From the NCBI GenBank assembly GCA_020350865.1, contig CP070726.1, positions 1,905,804 through 1,922,106 of the forward strand: a DNA stretch of 16,303 nt, in the 5' to 3' direction. Origin of the DNA: Thermoplasmata archaeon. GTDB lineage: Archaea; Thermoplasmatota; Thermoplasmata; GCA-020350865. The position numbers and the translations under genes are program-made. Positions within the stretch are counted from its first letter, which is position 1. Every line of letters starts with the position of its first letter. The notes under the pieces were generated by a model. That model ran no database searches. It saw nothing but the letters and a program-made list of their open reading frames with translations, and had not been told where the DNA came from. Positions 7,137 to 14,399 of this stretch are shown here, in pieces.

Positions 7137-9590
7137 TCATCCCGTGCTCCTCTCCCTTATCACATTGGCTATGTTGATTCTCTTTATGTATCGTATCGTC
7201 AAGTAGGAAACTATCAGAACCACGAACACGATTAACACTGTCCCAGCTGCAAAGCCCGCCCAGGAAAACAGGATTTTCAGATTGAGAACCTCCAGCTCGC
7301 TGGAGCCGATAATCATGCCCACTGCCATCAGGTACCCCATGATTGTGCCCAAAAGGATGCCCAATGCTGTCACAAAACCAGCCTCGATGAATATCAGATA
7401 ACCCAGACGCTTGCTGGAGGTTCCCAGCGTCTTCATCGTGGCATAATCTCTCTTCTTTTCCTCTGCATTTATCATGAAAAGATTGTATACAATGGCGGCT
7501 GTTAGAACCATGCTCAGAAGGCCGATCATTACAACCGTTCCCACTATGAGATCAAGATACGGCCCCATAAGGTCCTCTCTTTCAGACCTGTGGGCAACTG
7601 AGGTCACACCTGGTTCCATTATCAGTGCATTCTCAAGGTACGTAGACTCCTCCCCGCCTTCGGTGGATAGATAGACCATATTGGCCATACCCGTGAGATT
7701 TGTAATTGTCTGCAGTGTAACAAGGTCCATGAAGACAAAGTATCCGATATGATTGGACTGTATCCCCGAGACTGTGAGACCCTGCCTGACCATTTCATAG
7801 CCTTTTGCCAAATCGAGCCAAGGGACCTCCAGTTCGATTGTATCGCCTACACCCGCATCCAGTTTGTCAGCATGATAAAATGATATTACTATGTCACCAC
7901 TCACCAATCCGCCGCTGTCATATTCCATCTCAAAAACGGCATCCAGATCCTCGAGGGCATAAATAATTGCATCCCTTGTTTCCGAATCCCGTGAGATCTG
8001 GGCTGGAAGCAGAATCCCGTGGTATACGCCGTCGATAATGGGGATTTCATCGTCCCAATCCTGGGTTATGGACATGGGGGTGAAACCGTCCAGGCCCACC
8101 TCGTAATCCCAGTTGTTTGATTCGGTCTCCTCGATATATATCAATATGGAATCAAGGAGTATGACGAAGCTCAGAAAGAGGGCTAAAGAGAGGGCCACAC
8201 CAAAAACCGTGGTTACAGTGCGGCCCGGTCTCCTGAACATGTTCCGCATGGAAAGCTTCAGGGGAACAGGCATTTTACTTTTACGACCCACCTTTCCCGC
8301 AATCCGTCCCACACTGCGCTTTGAGATGCCCTCTCTCTGCTGTATGGCATCGATTGGCTTTATTCTCAAGGCCAGCCAGGCCGGAATTATCGTGCAGCCG
8401 AGACACAGTATCATCGATATGGAGCCTGCGACAATGTAATTATTGATATTGAAATTGTACTCGTATATGGCTGAATCCAGCAGGTCCCTGGCAAGATTTT
8501 CGAAGGCAATATTGAGGGGAATGGCTGCAATGTAGCCCACCACCGTCCCAAGAACAGCGATAATGACTCCAATGGTAGCAAAATATATCAGAACCACCCT
8601 GTTGGGAACACCCAGGGACTTGAAAACACCAATCTGGGCCCTGTGGGTTTGAATCATTCTTCTCAGTGCCATTATCAGACCGAATCCGGCCACAATAAAG
8701 ACGATTCCGGGAAACATGCTCATTATCCCTTCATCGTTTTCCAGATCGCCTTTCAGAAAGGCTCGGGCAGGGTTCTCCTCCTTGCCAGTGGTTTTTACAG
8801 GGATCCCCTCATCTGAGAATTCCTGGGTTATCCTCTCCCTTACAGATTCGAGATTCTCGGGATTATTCAGGCGGATTACAATATCGTTCACCAGTAAATC
8901 ATTTCCTCCATTCCCCAGGTAGATTTCCTGGGCGGTTTCTATGGGCAGCATGAGCACACCCAGGGAACCTTCGAGGGGAAAGAAACTGCCCTCGACTACC
9001 ACCGAGAAATATTCCGGAATACTGGTATGTTCGAGAATCTCCAGTTCTACATGCTGCGAACCCTTTATTACAGTTAGACTGTCTCCAGCCCCGAGATCGT
9101 TGCTTCTTGCAAACTTGCGCTCAACAAAACACTCGAAAGCATCGGGTTGAGAAAATTCAGGGGGATTGCTGACATAATACAGGGGCCTATTAACATCCAG
9201 TTTTCTTGGTTGGTCCGAAGGGTCAAACACCTGATAGCCTATGACAATCCCCTTTGCAGTTTGAACCTCATCTCCAGACGAGTAGTTGATAAATACATCA
9301 TAGCTCAACCTGTACTCAACATCGGCAATCTCCTCTGAAATCCCGGGCCGACCCAGTATGTTCTCAACTGCCGTCTGGTTGGCTGTGAGGCCGTATTCGA
9401 ACTGCACCTGAAGGTCCATGAACTGGCTTTCCTCGTAAATCGCCTTCAACGATGCCTTGCGGGAATCGAGCATGTCATACAGCGATGTGAACATGGCCAC
9501 TCCCAGGGCCAGAACCACTATGAGGAGCAGATACTTGTACCTGTGTTTCCAGAGCTCCCTGAGCCCTTTTTTTATGAATGTCCGTCTCAT
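7137..9590 (-). CDS. ABC transporter permease, duplicated FtsX/MacB-type
   Basis: An 817-residue permease built as two FtsX-type halves. The first helix lies near residues 20-40 after a basic cytosolic N-terminus. A large extracytoplasmic MacB-PCD-like domain follows (about 45-280), then three helices with the FtsX hallmark IGVFKSLGVPNRVVL. The second half starts with LSMRNMFRRPGRTVTTVFG plus a helix, a second external domain, and three helices containing the repeated hallmark YATMKTLGTSSKRLG. This gives about eight membrane segments and no fused ATPase. Such permeases pair with LolD/MacB-type ATPases and act as mechanotransmitters or exporters of lipids, peptides or drugs; the substrate is unknown. 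The ATPase is encoded immediately upstream. ATG 9590 is preferred because GGAG and GGTG precede it. The in-frame ATG at 9605, abutting the ATPase stop, has no ribosome site but cannot be excluded. Confidence 0.92.
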   Translation of the reverse strand: MRRTFIKKGLRELWKHRYKYLLLIVVLALGVAMFTSLYDMLDSRKASLKAIYEESQFMDLQVQFEYGLTANQTAVENILGRPGISEEIADVEYRLSYDVFINYSSGDEVQTAKGIVIGYQVFDPSDQPRKLDVNRPLYYVSNPPEFSQPDAFECFVERKFARSNDLGAGDSLTVIKGSQHVELEILEHTSIPEYFSVVVEGSFFPLEGSLGVLMLPIETAQEIYLGNGGNDLLVNDIVIRLNNPENLESVRERITQEFSDEGIPVKTTGKEENPARAFLKGDLENDEGIMSMFPGIVFIVAGFGLIMALRRMIQTHRAQIGVFKSLGVPNRVVLIYFATIGVIIAVLGTVVGYIAAIPLNIAFENLARDLLDSAIYEYNFNINNYIVAGSISMILCLGCTIIPAWLALRIKPIDAIQQREGISKRSVGRIAGKVGRKSKMPVPLKLSMRNMFRRPGRTVTTVFGVALSLALFLSFVILLDSILIYIEETESNNWDYEVGLDGFTPMSITQDWDDEIPIIDGVYHGILLPAQISRDSETRDAIIYALEDLDAVFEMEYDSGGLVSGDIVISFYHADKLDAGVGDTIELEVPWLDLAKGYEMVRQGLTVSGIQSNHIGYFVFMDLVTLQTITNLTGMANMVYLSTEGGEESTYLENALIMEPGVTSVAHRSEREDLMGPYLDLIVGTVVMIGLLSMVLTAAIVYNLFMINAEEKKRDYATMKTLGTSSKRLGYLIFIEAGFVTALGILLGTIMGYLMAVGMIIGSSELEVLNLKILFSWAGFAAGTVLIVFVVLIVSYLTIRYIKRINIANVIRERSTG

Positions 9591-9605
9591 GCACACCAAC
9601 TCCAT

Positions 9606-10331
9606 TTACCATTCGAGTTCAGATACCTTGACCGGATTCTCGTTATGCTCCTCCTTTAAAACCTCTCCATCCTTGAGGTATATCACCTTGTGAGCGATCT
9701 TGGCAAGCTCCTTGTTGTGGGTTACAATCAATACAGCGCGCCCTTCCTCTGCCAGGGATGTGAGGAGCTCCAGTATCATCTTTCCCGTCGTGTAGTCAAG
9801 CTCCCCTGTGGGCTCGTCTGCAAGAAATATCCTTGGGTCCTTGGCCAGGGCACGGGCAATGGACACCCTCTGCTGCTCGCCGCCGGACAGCTGGTACGGG
9901 AAGTGATCACCCCTTGGGCCCAGTCCCACCTTATCCAATAATTCCTGGGCCCTTTCGTGCACCTGGTTCGATTTCATGTCCATGACGTATTCAAGCACGA
10001 ATTCAATGTTCTCCCTTGCCGTGAGGTTGGGAATCAAGTTGAAGAACTGGAATACGAAGCCGATTTTTTCCTGCCTGTATTTGGTCAGCTGCCTCTGTTT
10101 CATTTCTGAAATATTGCTGCCGTTTACCCTGATCCTCCCTGTGGTTGGGCTGTCAATGCCCCCTATCTGGTTGAGAAGTGTGGTCTTGCCGCACCCGGAT
10201 GGGCCAAGTATTACGGTGACCTGTCCAGGCTCTACCCTTAAGGACACGTCCTTTAGGGCGTGCACAGTGACCTCGCCCATCTGGTACGATTTGGACATGT
10301 TCTCGATTTCTATTACTGCTGCATCATTCAT
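9606..10331 (-). CDS. ABC transporter ATP-binding protein, LolD/MacB type
   Basis: A 241-residue nucleotide-binding domain with every motif intact: Walker [10 protein letters not shown] (43-51), Q-loop Gln95, signature LSGGEQQR (148-155), Walker [12 protein letters not shown] (169-179, catalytic Glu173) and H-loop His205 in VTHN. The VHALKDVSL opening and the PTGELD Walker B resemble the LolD/MacB/FtsE branch that powers FtsX-type permeases. That agrees with the permease lying directly downstream (this stop is adjacent to an in-frame ATG of the permease). A textbook GGAGGTGA lies about five bases before the start. The start overlaps the tetR stop as ATGA, so the two are translationally coupled. 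Likely an export or cell-envelope function; the substrate is not readable from the sequence. Confidence 0.95.
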   Translation of the reverse strand: MNDAAVIEIENMSKSYQMGEVTVHALKDVSLRVEPGQVTVILGPSGCGKTTLLNQIGGIDSPTTGRIRVNGSNISEMKQRQLTKYRQEKIGFVFQFFNLIPNLTARENIEFVLEYVMDMKSNQVHERAQELLDKVGLGPRGDHFPYQLSGGEQQRVSIARALAKDPRIFLADEPTGELDYTTGKMILELLTSLAEEGRAVLIVTHNKELAKIAHKVIYLKDGEVLKEEHNENPVKVSELEW

Positions 10332-10966
10332 TTCTTCACCTCCATCGATTTGGTGATTTCCATGAACGTTCCCGGCTTCGCACCAAGTATCCTCTCCATG
10401 AGATCCAGTGATACCACAAGCAGCCGGGCCATCTCCACTTTGGAGGCCCCCTCCCTTATGGCTCCGTGGCCTATTTCGCTGGATGCAGCTAAAATGGCCA
10501 GGGCGGCCTCCTTTGGATATTCCGTGGTGAAAACACCCTCTTTTACACCCTGCTGAATAATTTCCGAAAAATAACGGGCCACCATTGGTGTCTTCTTCTT
10601 CTCGATTCTGTAATGTAAGAGCTCGTTTCGCTCCTCGTGGAGATAATCTGTAAGGCCTTTGCGCTTCTCGCGGAGTTTTTTTCCCGCTTCAAAAAGTGTC
10701 AGCATCTTTTCAATTGCACCCTTGCTTGGATCATCTACAATAATCTTCAGGTACTCCTCCATCTCCACTGCAAAACGGTTTATTATGGCATTCAGGACAT
10801 CGTCCTTTGATTCAAAATAGTAGTAGAACGTTCCCTGTGCTACCTTTGCCTTCTTCACAATATCTGATACATTGGTCTTCTCGAAGCCTTTCTTTTTTAT
10901 CAGTTTCTCGGCAACATCCATTAGCTCTTCACGTCTCTCCTCTGGTTCCTTTACCACTCTTATCAT
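10328..10966 (-). CDS. TetR/AcrR-family transcriptional regulator of the ABC operon
   Basis: A 212-residue regulator. The N-terminal TetR helix-turn-helix occupies about residues 14-60, ending with the typical VAQGTFYYYFESKDDVLNAI recognition segment. The C-terminal part is a helical ligand-binding and dimerisation domain with no recognisable ligand specificity. ATG 10966 is chosen because GGGAGGA lies seven bases upstream; an in-frame ATG at 10981 is an alternative. The start overlaps the stop of a 51-codon ORF (ATGA), and the stop overlaps the ABC ATPase start (ATGA), so the regulator is cotranscribed with the transporter. A palindrome at 11144-11164 upstream of the operon is the probable operator, which suggests that the protein represses its own operon until an effector binds. 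Confidence 0.93.
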   Translation of the reverse strand: MIRVVKEPEERREELMDVAEKLIKKKGFEKTNVSDIVKKAKVAQGTFYYYFESKDDVLNAIINRFAVEMEEYLKIIVDDPSKGAIEKMLTLFEAGKKLREKRKGLTDYLHEERNELLHYRIEKKKTPMVARYFSEIIQQGVKEGVFTTEYPKEAALAILAASSEIGHGAIREGASKVEMARLLVVSLDLMERILGAKPGTFMEITKSMEVKK

Positions 10967-11118
10967 GCACCATCCTCCCATACTATTGAATAAAAGGACT
11001 GACCGTCAATTCTGAAATGCTCAAAAGAAAACCGCAGCCCCTTGATCCTTCTTAGGCCACCTATATTCCTATTGGGGATGTCGGGATTCTCTTCCCCTGC
11101 GTTTCCGTTTTTCCACAT
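10963..11118 (-). CDS. Small ORF (51 codons) heading the TetR-ABC operon
   Basis: A previously easy-to-miss reading frame lies between the operator and tetR. It has its own ribosome site GAGGTGG (11126-11132 on the plus strand, about seven bases before ATG), and its TGA stop overlaps the tetR ATG as ATGA. The protein begins MWKNGNAGEENPDIPN, continues with a basic middle (GLRRIKGLRFSF) and ends SFYSIVWEDGA. It has no membrane segment, cysteine or recognisable motif, and I know of no family for it. The signal for a real gene is positional: promoter, ribosome site, full use of the leader, and overlap coupling. It could instead be a leader peptide whose translation couples to the regulator, or a chance frame. 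Confidence 0.5.
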   Translation of the reverse strand: MWKNGNAGEENPDIPNRNIGGLRRIKGLRFSFEHFRIDGQSFYSIVWEDGA

Positions 11119-11143
11119 CTTCAAACCACCTCTGTATTTACCA

Positions 11144-11164
11144 ACTGACTGACTATCAGTCAGT
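11144..11164. promoter_or_regulatory. TetR-type operator (perfect 9-bp inverted repeat, 3-bp spacer)
   Basis: The left arm ACTGACTGA and right arm TCAGTCAGT are exact reverse complements around CTA. The arrangement and the GACTGAC/GTCAGTC core are typical of TetR/AcrR-family operators. The site lies between the minus-strand TATA box (11169-11178) and the expected transcript start near 11147, where a bound repressor would block RNA polymerase. The only TetR gene in the window is in the operon it precedes, so autorepression is the natural inference. Confidence 0.8.
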
Positions 11165-11168
11165 AATT

Positions 11169-11178
11169 GTATTTAAAC
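11169..11178 (-). promoter_or_regulatory. TATA box of the small ORF-tetR-ABC operon
   Basis: GTTTAAATAC on the minus strand, preceded by an A-rich BRE-like stretch. The expected transcript start about 26 bases downstream falls inside the palindromic operator, leaving a leader of roughly 28 bases with a GAGGTGG ribosome site for the small ORF. Confidence 0.65.
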
Positions 11179-11184
11179 ATTTTA

Positions 11185-11196
11185 TGGGACATCCCA
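11185..11196. promoter_or_regulatory. Palindromic motif TGGGACATCCCA, copy 1
   Basis: A 12-base inverted repeat (TGGGA/TCCCA around CA) just upstream of the tetR-operon TATA box. A near-identical copy occurs at 12870-12881. The position, immediately before BRE/TATA, would suit an activator or a repressor of the minus-strand operon. The binding protein is unknown. Confidence 0.4.
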
Positions 11197-11304
11197 GGGT
11201 GACCCCGATATAAGCAAATTTCCAAGTGACTTTCACATCGATCTTTCTCCACGATACGATATAATCAGACATATTGTTAAGATTTAAGCCATGCATATAG
11301 GGTA

Positions 11305-11314
11305 GTTTAAATAC
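11305..11314 (+). promoter_or_regulatory. TATA box of the HTH_10 regulator gene (leaderless)
   Basis: GTTTAAATAC is centred about 27 bases before ATG 11337, and no ribosome site precedes that ATG. The transcript probably starts at or next to the start codon, a common archaeal arrangement. Confidence 0.65.
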
Positions 11315-11336
11315 CTCTAAATCAATTCGCCAAACG

Positions 11337-11987
11337 ATGCGAAAGGTGATAGTGGAGATCCGACTAAATCCTGAGATGAGAAAGGCCGGTGCCCCCATAA
11401 TGGACAACATAGAAGCCCTAAGGGTTCTAGAGGTCCTCAAAATCGACTTTGACCGGGGAATAAAGGCCTTTGTCGCAGAAATGGAATTAAAGGAGGGACA
11501 CAGTATAGATGAGTTCAGGGAGCAGAAGAACATGGAGGTTCTCAACGTATTGAAATCAGAGGGGAATAAGTACACCTGTATAATAAAAGGTCATGTCCCA
11601 GTTGAATTTCGAAAGATGATGAGAGAATTTGACTTGGACCTGATATGGGACGCCCCAATGCTGGTTTCCAATGAAAAATTGGTATTCAGTGCCATGGGAG
11701 ACCAGGAGAATATCAAAAAATTCCTTGACGCAATAAAGCTTATCGGGATTGCAGAGAACATCAGTTTCAAAAAGGGAGCATTTAAGGAGCATGACCTTCT
11801 GTCATGTCTCACAGATAAGCAGAGGGAAATCGTGGTTACAGCCATGAAAACAGGTTACTATGATTACCCCAAGAGGATAAACAGTGAAGCTCTGTCAAAG
11901 AGAATTGGAATCAGCAAAGCGACGCTTCTTGAGCATCTCAGAAAAGCTGAGGGAAGGCTATTGAAAAATCTTTTAGTGGGCTATTGA
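11337..11987 (+). CDS. HTH_10 (bacterioopsin-activator-like) transcriptional regulator
   Basis: A 216-residue protein. Residues about 160-216 form the HTH_10 domain found almost only in archaea: LTDKQREIVVTAMKTGYYDYPKRI, then the helix-turn-helix SEALSKRIGISKATLLEHLRKAE. The N-terminal 150 residues alternate predicted strands and helices and probably form the sensory part seen in short Bat-like proteins; no PAS, GAF or metal motif is visible, so the signal is unknown. The gene appears leaderless behind a TATA box at 11305. It is followed after nine bases by a C_GCAxxG_C_C-family gene, implying an operon and possibly a redox- or metal-linked response. It is transcribed divergently from the TetR-ABC operon. 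Confidence 0.9.
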   Translation: MRKVIVEIRLNPEMRKAGAPIMDNIEALRVLEVLKIDFDRGIKAFVAEMELKEGHSIDEFREQKNMEVLNVLKSEGNKYTCIIKGHVPVEFRKMMREFDLDLIWDAPMLVSNEKLVFSAMGDQENIKKFLDAIKLIGIAENISFKKGAFKEHDLLSCLTDKQREIVVTAMKTGYYDYPKRINSEALSKRIGISKATLLEHLRKAEGRLLKNLLVGY

Positions 11988-11996
11988 GGTGATGAT

Positions 11997-12440
11997 ATGG
12001 AAGAAATAAAAACCGAGGAAGCAGCCGGGTATTTTAAGGACGATTACAACTGCTGTCAGGCAATTGTGATGACTTATGGACCGGATTTCGGCCTTTCTAA
12101 GGATATTGGGATGAGGCTGGGCACGGGGTTCGGAGGAGGTATTGCCAGGCATGGGGAGGTATGCGGAGCAGCCACGGGGGCCATCATTGTCCTTGGTCTG
12201 AAATACGGTATGACGGGTGAATCAGATGATAACGCGAGGGAGGAAACATACGAGCAGGTGGGCGAATTCATCAACAAATTCAAGATATTGAACGGCTCCA
12301 TAAGATGCAGGGACCTGCTCAACTGCAATATCAGTACATTGGAGGGAAGACAGATCGCCAAGGAAAGGGACCTGTTCAATACGCTCTGTCCCAGGTTTGT
12401 GAAGGATGCTGCAGAGATTCTGGAAGAGATGCTTTATTAA
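11997..12440 (+). CDS. C_GCAxxG_C_C family protein (putative redox-active, cysteine-rich)
   Basis: A 147-residue small protein of the family named for its cysteine pattern. Visible features: NCCQAI (Cys19-Cys20), GTGFGGGIARHGEVCGAATGA with Cys56, IRCRDLL (Cys104, then Cys110), and LCPRFVKDAAEIL (Cys131) at the C-terminus. Family length is usually 130-160, so it is complete. The biochemical role of the family is not established; the conserved cysteines suggest redox or metal chemistry in the cytoplasm. A strong GAGGTGAT (11986-11993) precedes ATG 11997. It sits nine bases after the HTH_10 regulator stop, probably on the same transcript. It converges with a membrane protein gene, with six bases between the stops. 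Confidence 0.88.
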   Translation: MEEIKTEEAAGYFKDDYNCCQAIVMTYGPDFGLSKDIGMRLGTGFGGGIARHGEVCGAATGAIIVLGLKYGMTGESDDNAREETYEQVGEFINKFKILNGSIRCRDLLNCNISTLEGRQIAKERDLFNTLCPRFVKDAAEILEEMLY

Positions 12441-12446
12441 GCATGC

Positions 12447-12725
12447 CTAGAAGAATACAACATTGAAGAGAAGAAGGGACAGCACGAGGGAAATTCCTCC
12501 CGAAATAACCGATGATAGCGCCATCCTCTTCTGCCTTTTGGAAAAAGGCCTCTGATTATCTCCTTCAATGGTGAATCCCACCGCATAACCCGAAACAAAC
12601 CATGCAGCTCCTAAGGGAATGTTCTTTAAAATTAGCCCAAGGATTATGAAAGCAGCAATAGCCATTCCTGTGCCGATTAAGTAGCCAAATCCGCTTGGTA
12701 TTCCCTTGTTGTTAGTTTTCTTCAT
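12447..12725 (-). CDS. Small hypothetical membrane protein (92 residues, about three helices)
   Basis: No family recognised. After a short basic N-terminus (MKKTNNKG), hydrophobic segments lie at about 14-33, 38-53 and 69-91, with a positively charged loop at 56-68 (RPFSKRQKR) that would be cytoplasmic. The first two segments are Gly-rich. A ribosome site AAGGGGAA precedes the ATG, and a weak TATA-like TGATATAG lies about 20-30 bases upstream. It stands alone, converging on the C_GCAxxG gene. It could be an integral membrane accessory protein; no function is assigned. Confidence 0.72.
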   Translation of the reverse strand: MKKTNNKGIPSGFGYLIGTGMAIAAFIILGLILKNIPLGAAWFVSGYAVGFTIEGDNQRPFSKRQKRMALSSVISGGISLVLSLLLFNVVFF

Positions 12726-12869
12726 GATATTCCCCTTTGTCTATATCAATCCATTTTCAACCGTATTGTTCATCTTTTACACATGAAAATGTCCACATCC
12801 ATGTTCATTAAAATGCGCTCTATTATGTTATTCATCCCCGATTGTTATAAAGAATGTGGGGGATATCCA

Positions 12870-12881
12870 TGGGACACCCCA
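12870..12881. promoter_or_regulatory. Palindromic motif TGGGACACCCCA, copy 2
   Basis: Differs from the copy at 11185-11196 by one base and is preceded by A in both cases. It lies in the divergent region between the small membrane protein and winged-helix genes. It overlaps a possible hairpin, so an RNA-level explanation is also possible. Confidence 0.35.
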
Positions 12882-13015
12882 ATATTCACTTGATGTGAAG
12901 TATTGCGAGATTGGGCAATTCTCCATGATTAGGGGGCATTTGAAGTTGATGGCACCTGTTGTCTGCCCGTTTCTTGATAATAATAAATCATCGGCCTCAT
13001 GCACGCGTTAACTAC

Positions 13016-13023
13016 TTATACAT
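13016..13023 (+). promoter_or_regulatory. TATA box of the winged-helix gene (leaderless)
   Basis: TTATACAT is centred about 23 bases before ATG 13042, and no ribosome site precedes the start. The transcript probably begins at the start codon. Confidence 0.5.
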
Positions 13024-13041
13024 CCAATCAGATTTCCAGAC

Positions 13042-13827
13042 ATGAATAGTTCCCGGGATAAAGTTCGTTTCACCATCGAGGATAGGATACTGCTGCATCT
13101 CCTGGATTTCGTGAAATTAAGGGACGAAATACAGGTCCCGCCGAACATTACCCAGCAGGGCATCTCCCAAGGCGTCCACATCAAGAAGAAACATGTGCCA
13201 CGGTCGCTCAAGGCCATGAAGGAGAATGGTCTCCTATCGGAGAGGACCGCACATGTTACAGGGAAGAGCCAAAGGATGAAAACCTACTTTCTGACCATGG
13301 AGGGGGAGGAGAAAGCACGAAGGCTGCGGCATCATATCAAGGGCATCGTAATCAAGGTAAAGGACGGGACCAGGGACATCAAAGAAGTAGAGATAAAGGA
13401 TTTAGGCACTCTTTTGGAGGGTTCCTTGTCCCTTGCCGAGGTTATCTCGTACATCTCGCAAGATGGAGTGTTCGATATTGAGAAGGTGAGAGGGGAAAAA
13501 GAAGAAGAACCTCAGGAGATGAAAAGGGACGATATTGCAGTTTACAAGAAAGCCCTTTCCCAGGCATGGAAGGATGGAAGGGTCTCCGCTGACGAAAAGG
13601 AGATGCTGCTCATTCTCAGGGAATGTCTGAATGTCTCGAATAAGGAGCATTTAAGAATGGAAGAGGAAATCCTTGGAAAGGTGGCTAAAACAGCCCATAA
13701 AAAGGTCATCGAAGTGTATAAGGTGGCATTGGAGCAAGCACTTGAAGACGGCAAGATCACAAAAGATGAGAGGGCCATATTGGAGAAAATCAGAAAGCAA
13801 TTCAATATCAGAGAAGAAGAAAACTGA
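13042..13827 (+). CDS. Archaeal winged-helix regulator with duplicated C-terminal TerB-like helical repeats
   Basis: A 261-residue protein. Residues about 8-95 form a winged helix of a type common in euryarchaea: LHLLDFVKLRDEI, then ITQQGISQGVHIKKKHVPRSLKAMKENGLL, HVTGKSQRMKTYFLT and an MEGEEKARR end. A linker follows (about 96-160). The C-terminus has two tandem copies of one unit: YKKALSQAWKDGRVSADEKEML from residue 168 and YKVALEQALEDGKITKDERAIL from residue 226. This A-x-x-DG-x-(V/I)-x-x-(D)E pattern resembles TerB-like or EF-hand-like helical modules; the assignment is tentative. The protein is probably a DNA-binding regulator with a C-terminal sensing or interaction domain. It converges with a GTPase gene, with 20 bases between stops. 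Confidence 0.85.
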   Translation: MNSSRDKVRFTIEDRILLHLLDFVKLRDEIQVPPNITQQGISQGVHIKKKHVPRSLKAMKENGLLSERTAHVTGKSQRMKTYFLTMEGEEKARRLRHHIKGIVIKVKDGTRDIKEVEIKDLGTLLEGSLSLAEVISYISQDGVFDIEKVRGEKEEEPQEMKRDDIAVYKKALSQAWKDGRVSADEKEMLLILRECLNVSNKEHLRMEEEILGKVAKTAHKKVIEVYKVALEQALEDGKITKDERAILEKIRKQFNIREEEN

Positions 13828-13842
13828 CAGTTCTAAAATGGG

Positions 13843-13880
13843 GTATACTACAATGTATACATATCCTTTAAGATTTTTTT
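13843..13880 (+). terminator. Possible terminator of the winged-helix gene
   Basis: A short hairpin (GTATAC at 13843-13848 and 13855-13860 around a six-base loop) is followed by a seven-T run at 13874-13880, starting about 46 bases after the stop. Archaeal RNA polymerase terminates at such U-tracts. It lies inside the 3' end of the opposite-strand GTPase gene, so the signal may be coincidental. Confidence 0.3.
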
Positions 13881-14399
13881 ACTTATGATATTGAAGGCAC
13901 GATCCACATTAAATCCTGTCTTCGCACTGGAAAGGTAGGCAGCGGACTTCTCGTATCCAGATGCAAAGCTTCGTAGCTCACCTATTCCTATTTCTTGATC
14001 GTCTTCAAGGTCGCATTTGTTTCCAAGAAGGACGGTGGGAATTTCTGCTGCCACATTCTGAATATCTTCTATCCAGTCATCCAGACCCAATAATGTGTCC
14101 TCCCTTGTATTGTCACATACACCGATTATCCCCTGGGCCCCAAAAAAGTATGCCTGCTGCAGCAGATGGCGAAGGCCCTTTCTCCCCATGATGTCCCATA
14201 TCAGCAGGTGAACATCCACCGGTTCATCTGTCTTCGGGTTCTCAACTTTTATTTTCTTCTTCGTGACTTTTGTCCCAATCGTGCAAATGTAGTTGTCTGA
14301 AAATTGGTTAAATGCGTACTTCTTAATCAAACAAGTCTTTCCCACAGCAATCTCGCCCACCAGACAAATCTTCAATTTGACTGGTCCCGGTTCTGGCAT
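13848..14399 (-). CDS. Ras/Rab-like small GTPase, paralogue 1 (catalytic Gln replaced by Arg)
   Basis: A 183-residue single-domain GTPase. G1 is GEIAVGKT (15-22). G2 is Thr40 in YICTIG. G3 is WDIMGR (68-73). G4 is NKCD (127-130). G5 is SSAK (157-160). In Ras-like proteins the residue after DxxG is Gln, needed for hydrolysis; here it is Arg73. No C-terminal prenylation cysteine is present. I chose ATG 14399, preceded by AAGGGGGAA, because the result aligns end to end with the adjacent paralogue. An upstream GTG at 14489 would add 30 residues the paralogue lacks. Related archaeal GTPases often lie near roadblock/LC7 proteins; none is visible here. Role unknown; switch-type signalling or polarity control is the family expectation. 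Confidence 0.92.
   Translation of the reverse strand: MPEPGPVKLKICLVGEIAVGKTCLIKKYAFNQFSDNYICTIGTKVTKKKIKVENPKTDEPVDVHLLIWDIMGRKGLRHLLQQAYFFGAQGIIGVCDNTREDTLLGLDDWIEDIQNVAAEIPTVLLGNKCDLEDDQEIGIGELRSFASGYEKSAAYLSSAKTGFNVDRAFNIISKKILKDMYTL

Larger units (their letters stand above)
11119..11336. other. Divergent intergenic region between the TetR-ABC operon and the HTH_10 gene
   Basis: These 218 bases hold two TATA boxes with the identical core GTTTAAATAC, one on each strand (11169-11178 minus; 11305-11314 plus). They also hold the TetR-type palindrome at 11144-11164 and the TGGGACATCCCA palindrome at 11185-11196. Between about 11200 and 11300 I see only A/T-rich sequence with no clear gene or repeat. 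Confidence 0.6.
12726..13041. other. Gene-free region of 316 bases between divergent genes
   Basis: Contains upstream sequence for the small membrane protein (minus) and the winged-helix gene (plus). Visible elements: a TATA box TTATACAT at 13016-13023; a TTATAAAG at about 12846-12853 followed by a G/C-rich hairpin (TGGGG at 12857-12861 pairing with CCCCA at 12877-12881); and the second TGGGACAYCCCA motif. A 36-codon Met-rich frame (12783-12893) has no promoter or ribosome site. About 12894-13010 shows nothing I can assign. Confidence 0.5.

Noticed and set aside
12783..12893. A 36-codon Met-rich frame on the plus strand
   Set aside because: No ribosome site or well-placed TATA box. Met codons arise from a local ATG-rich stretch and there is no recognisable motif.
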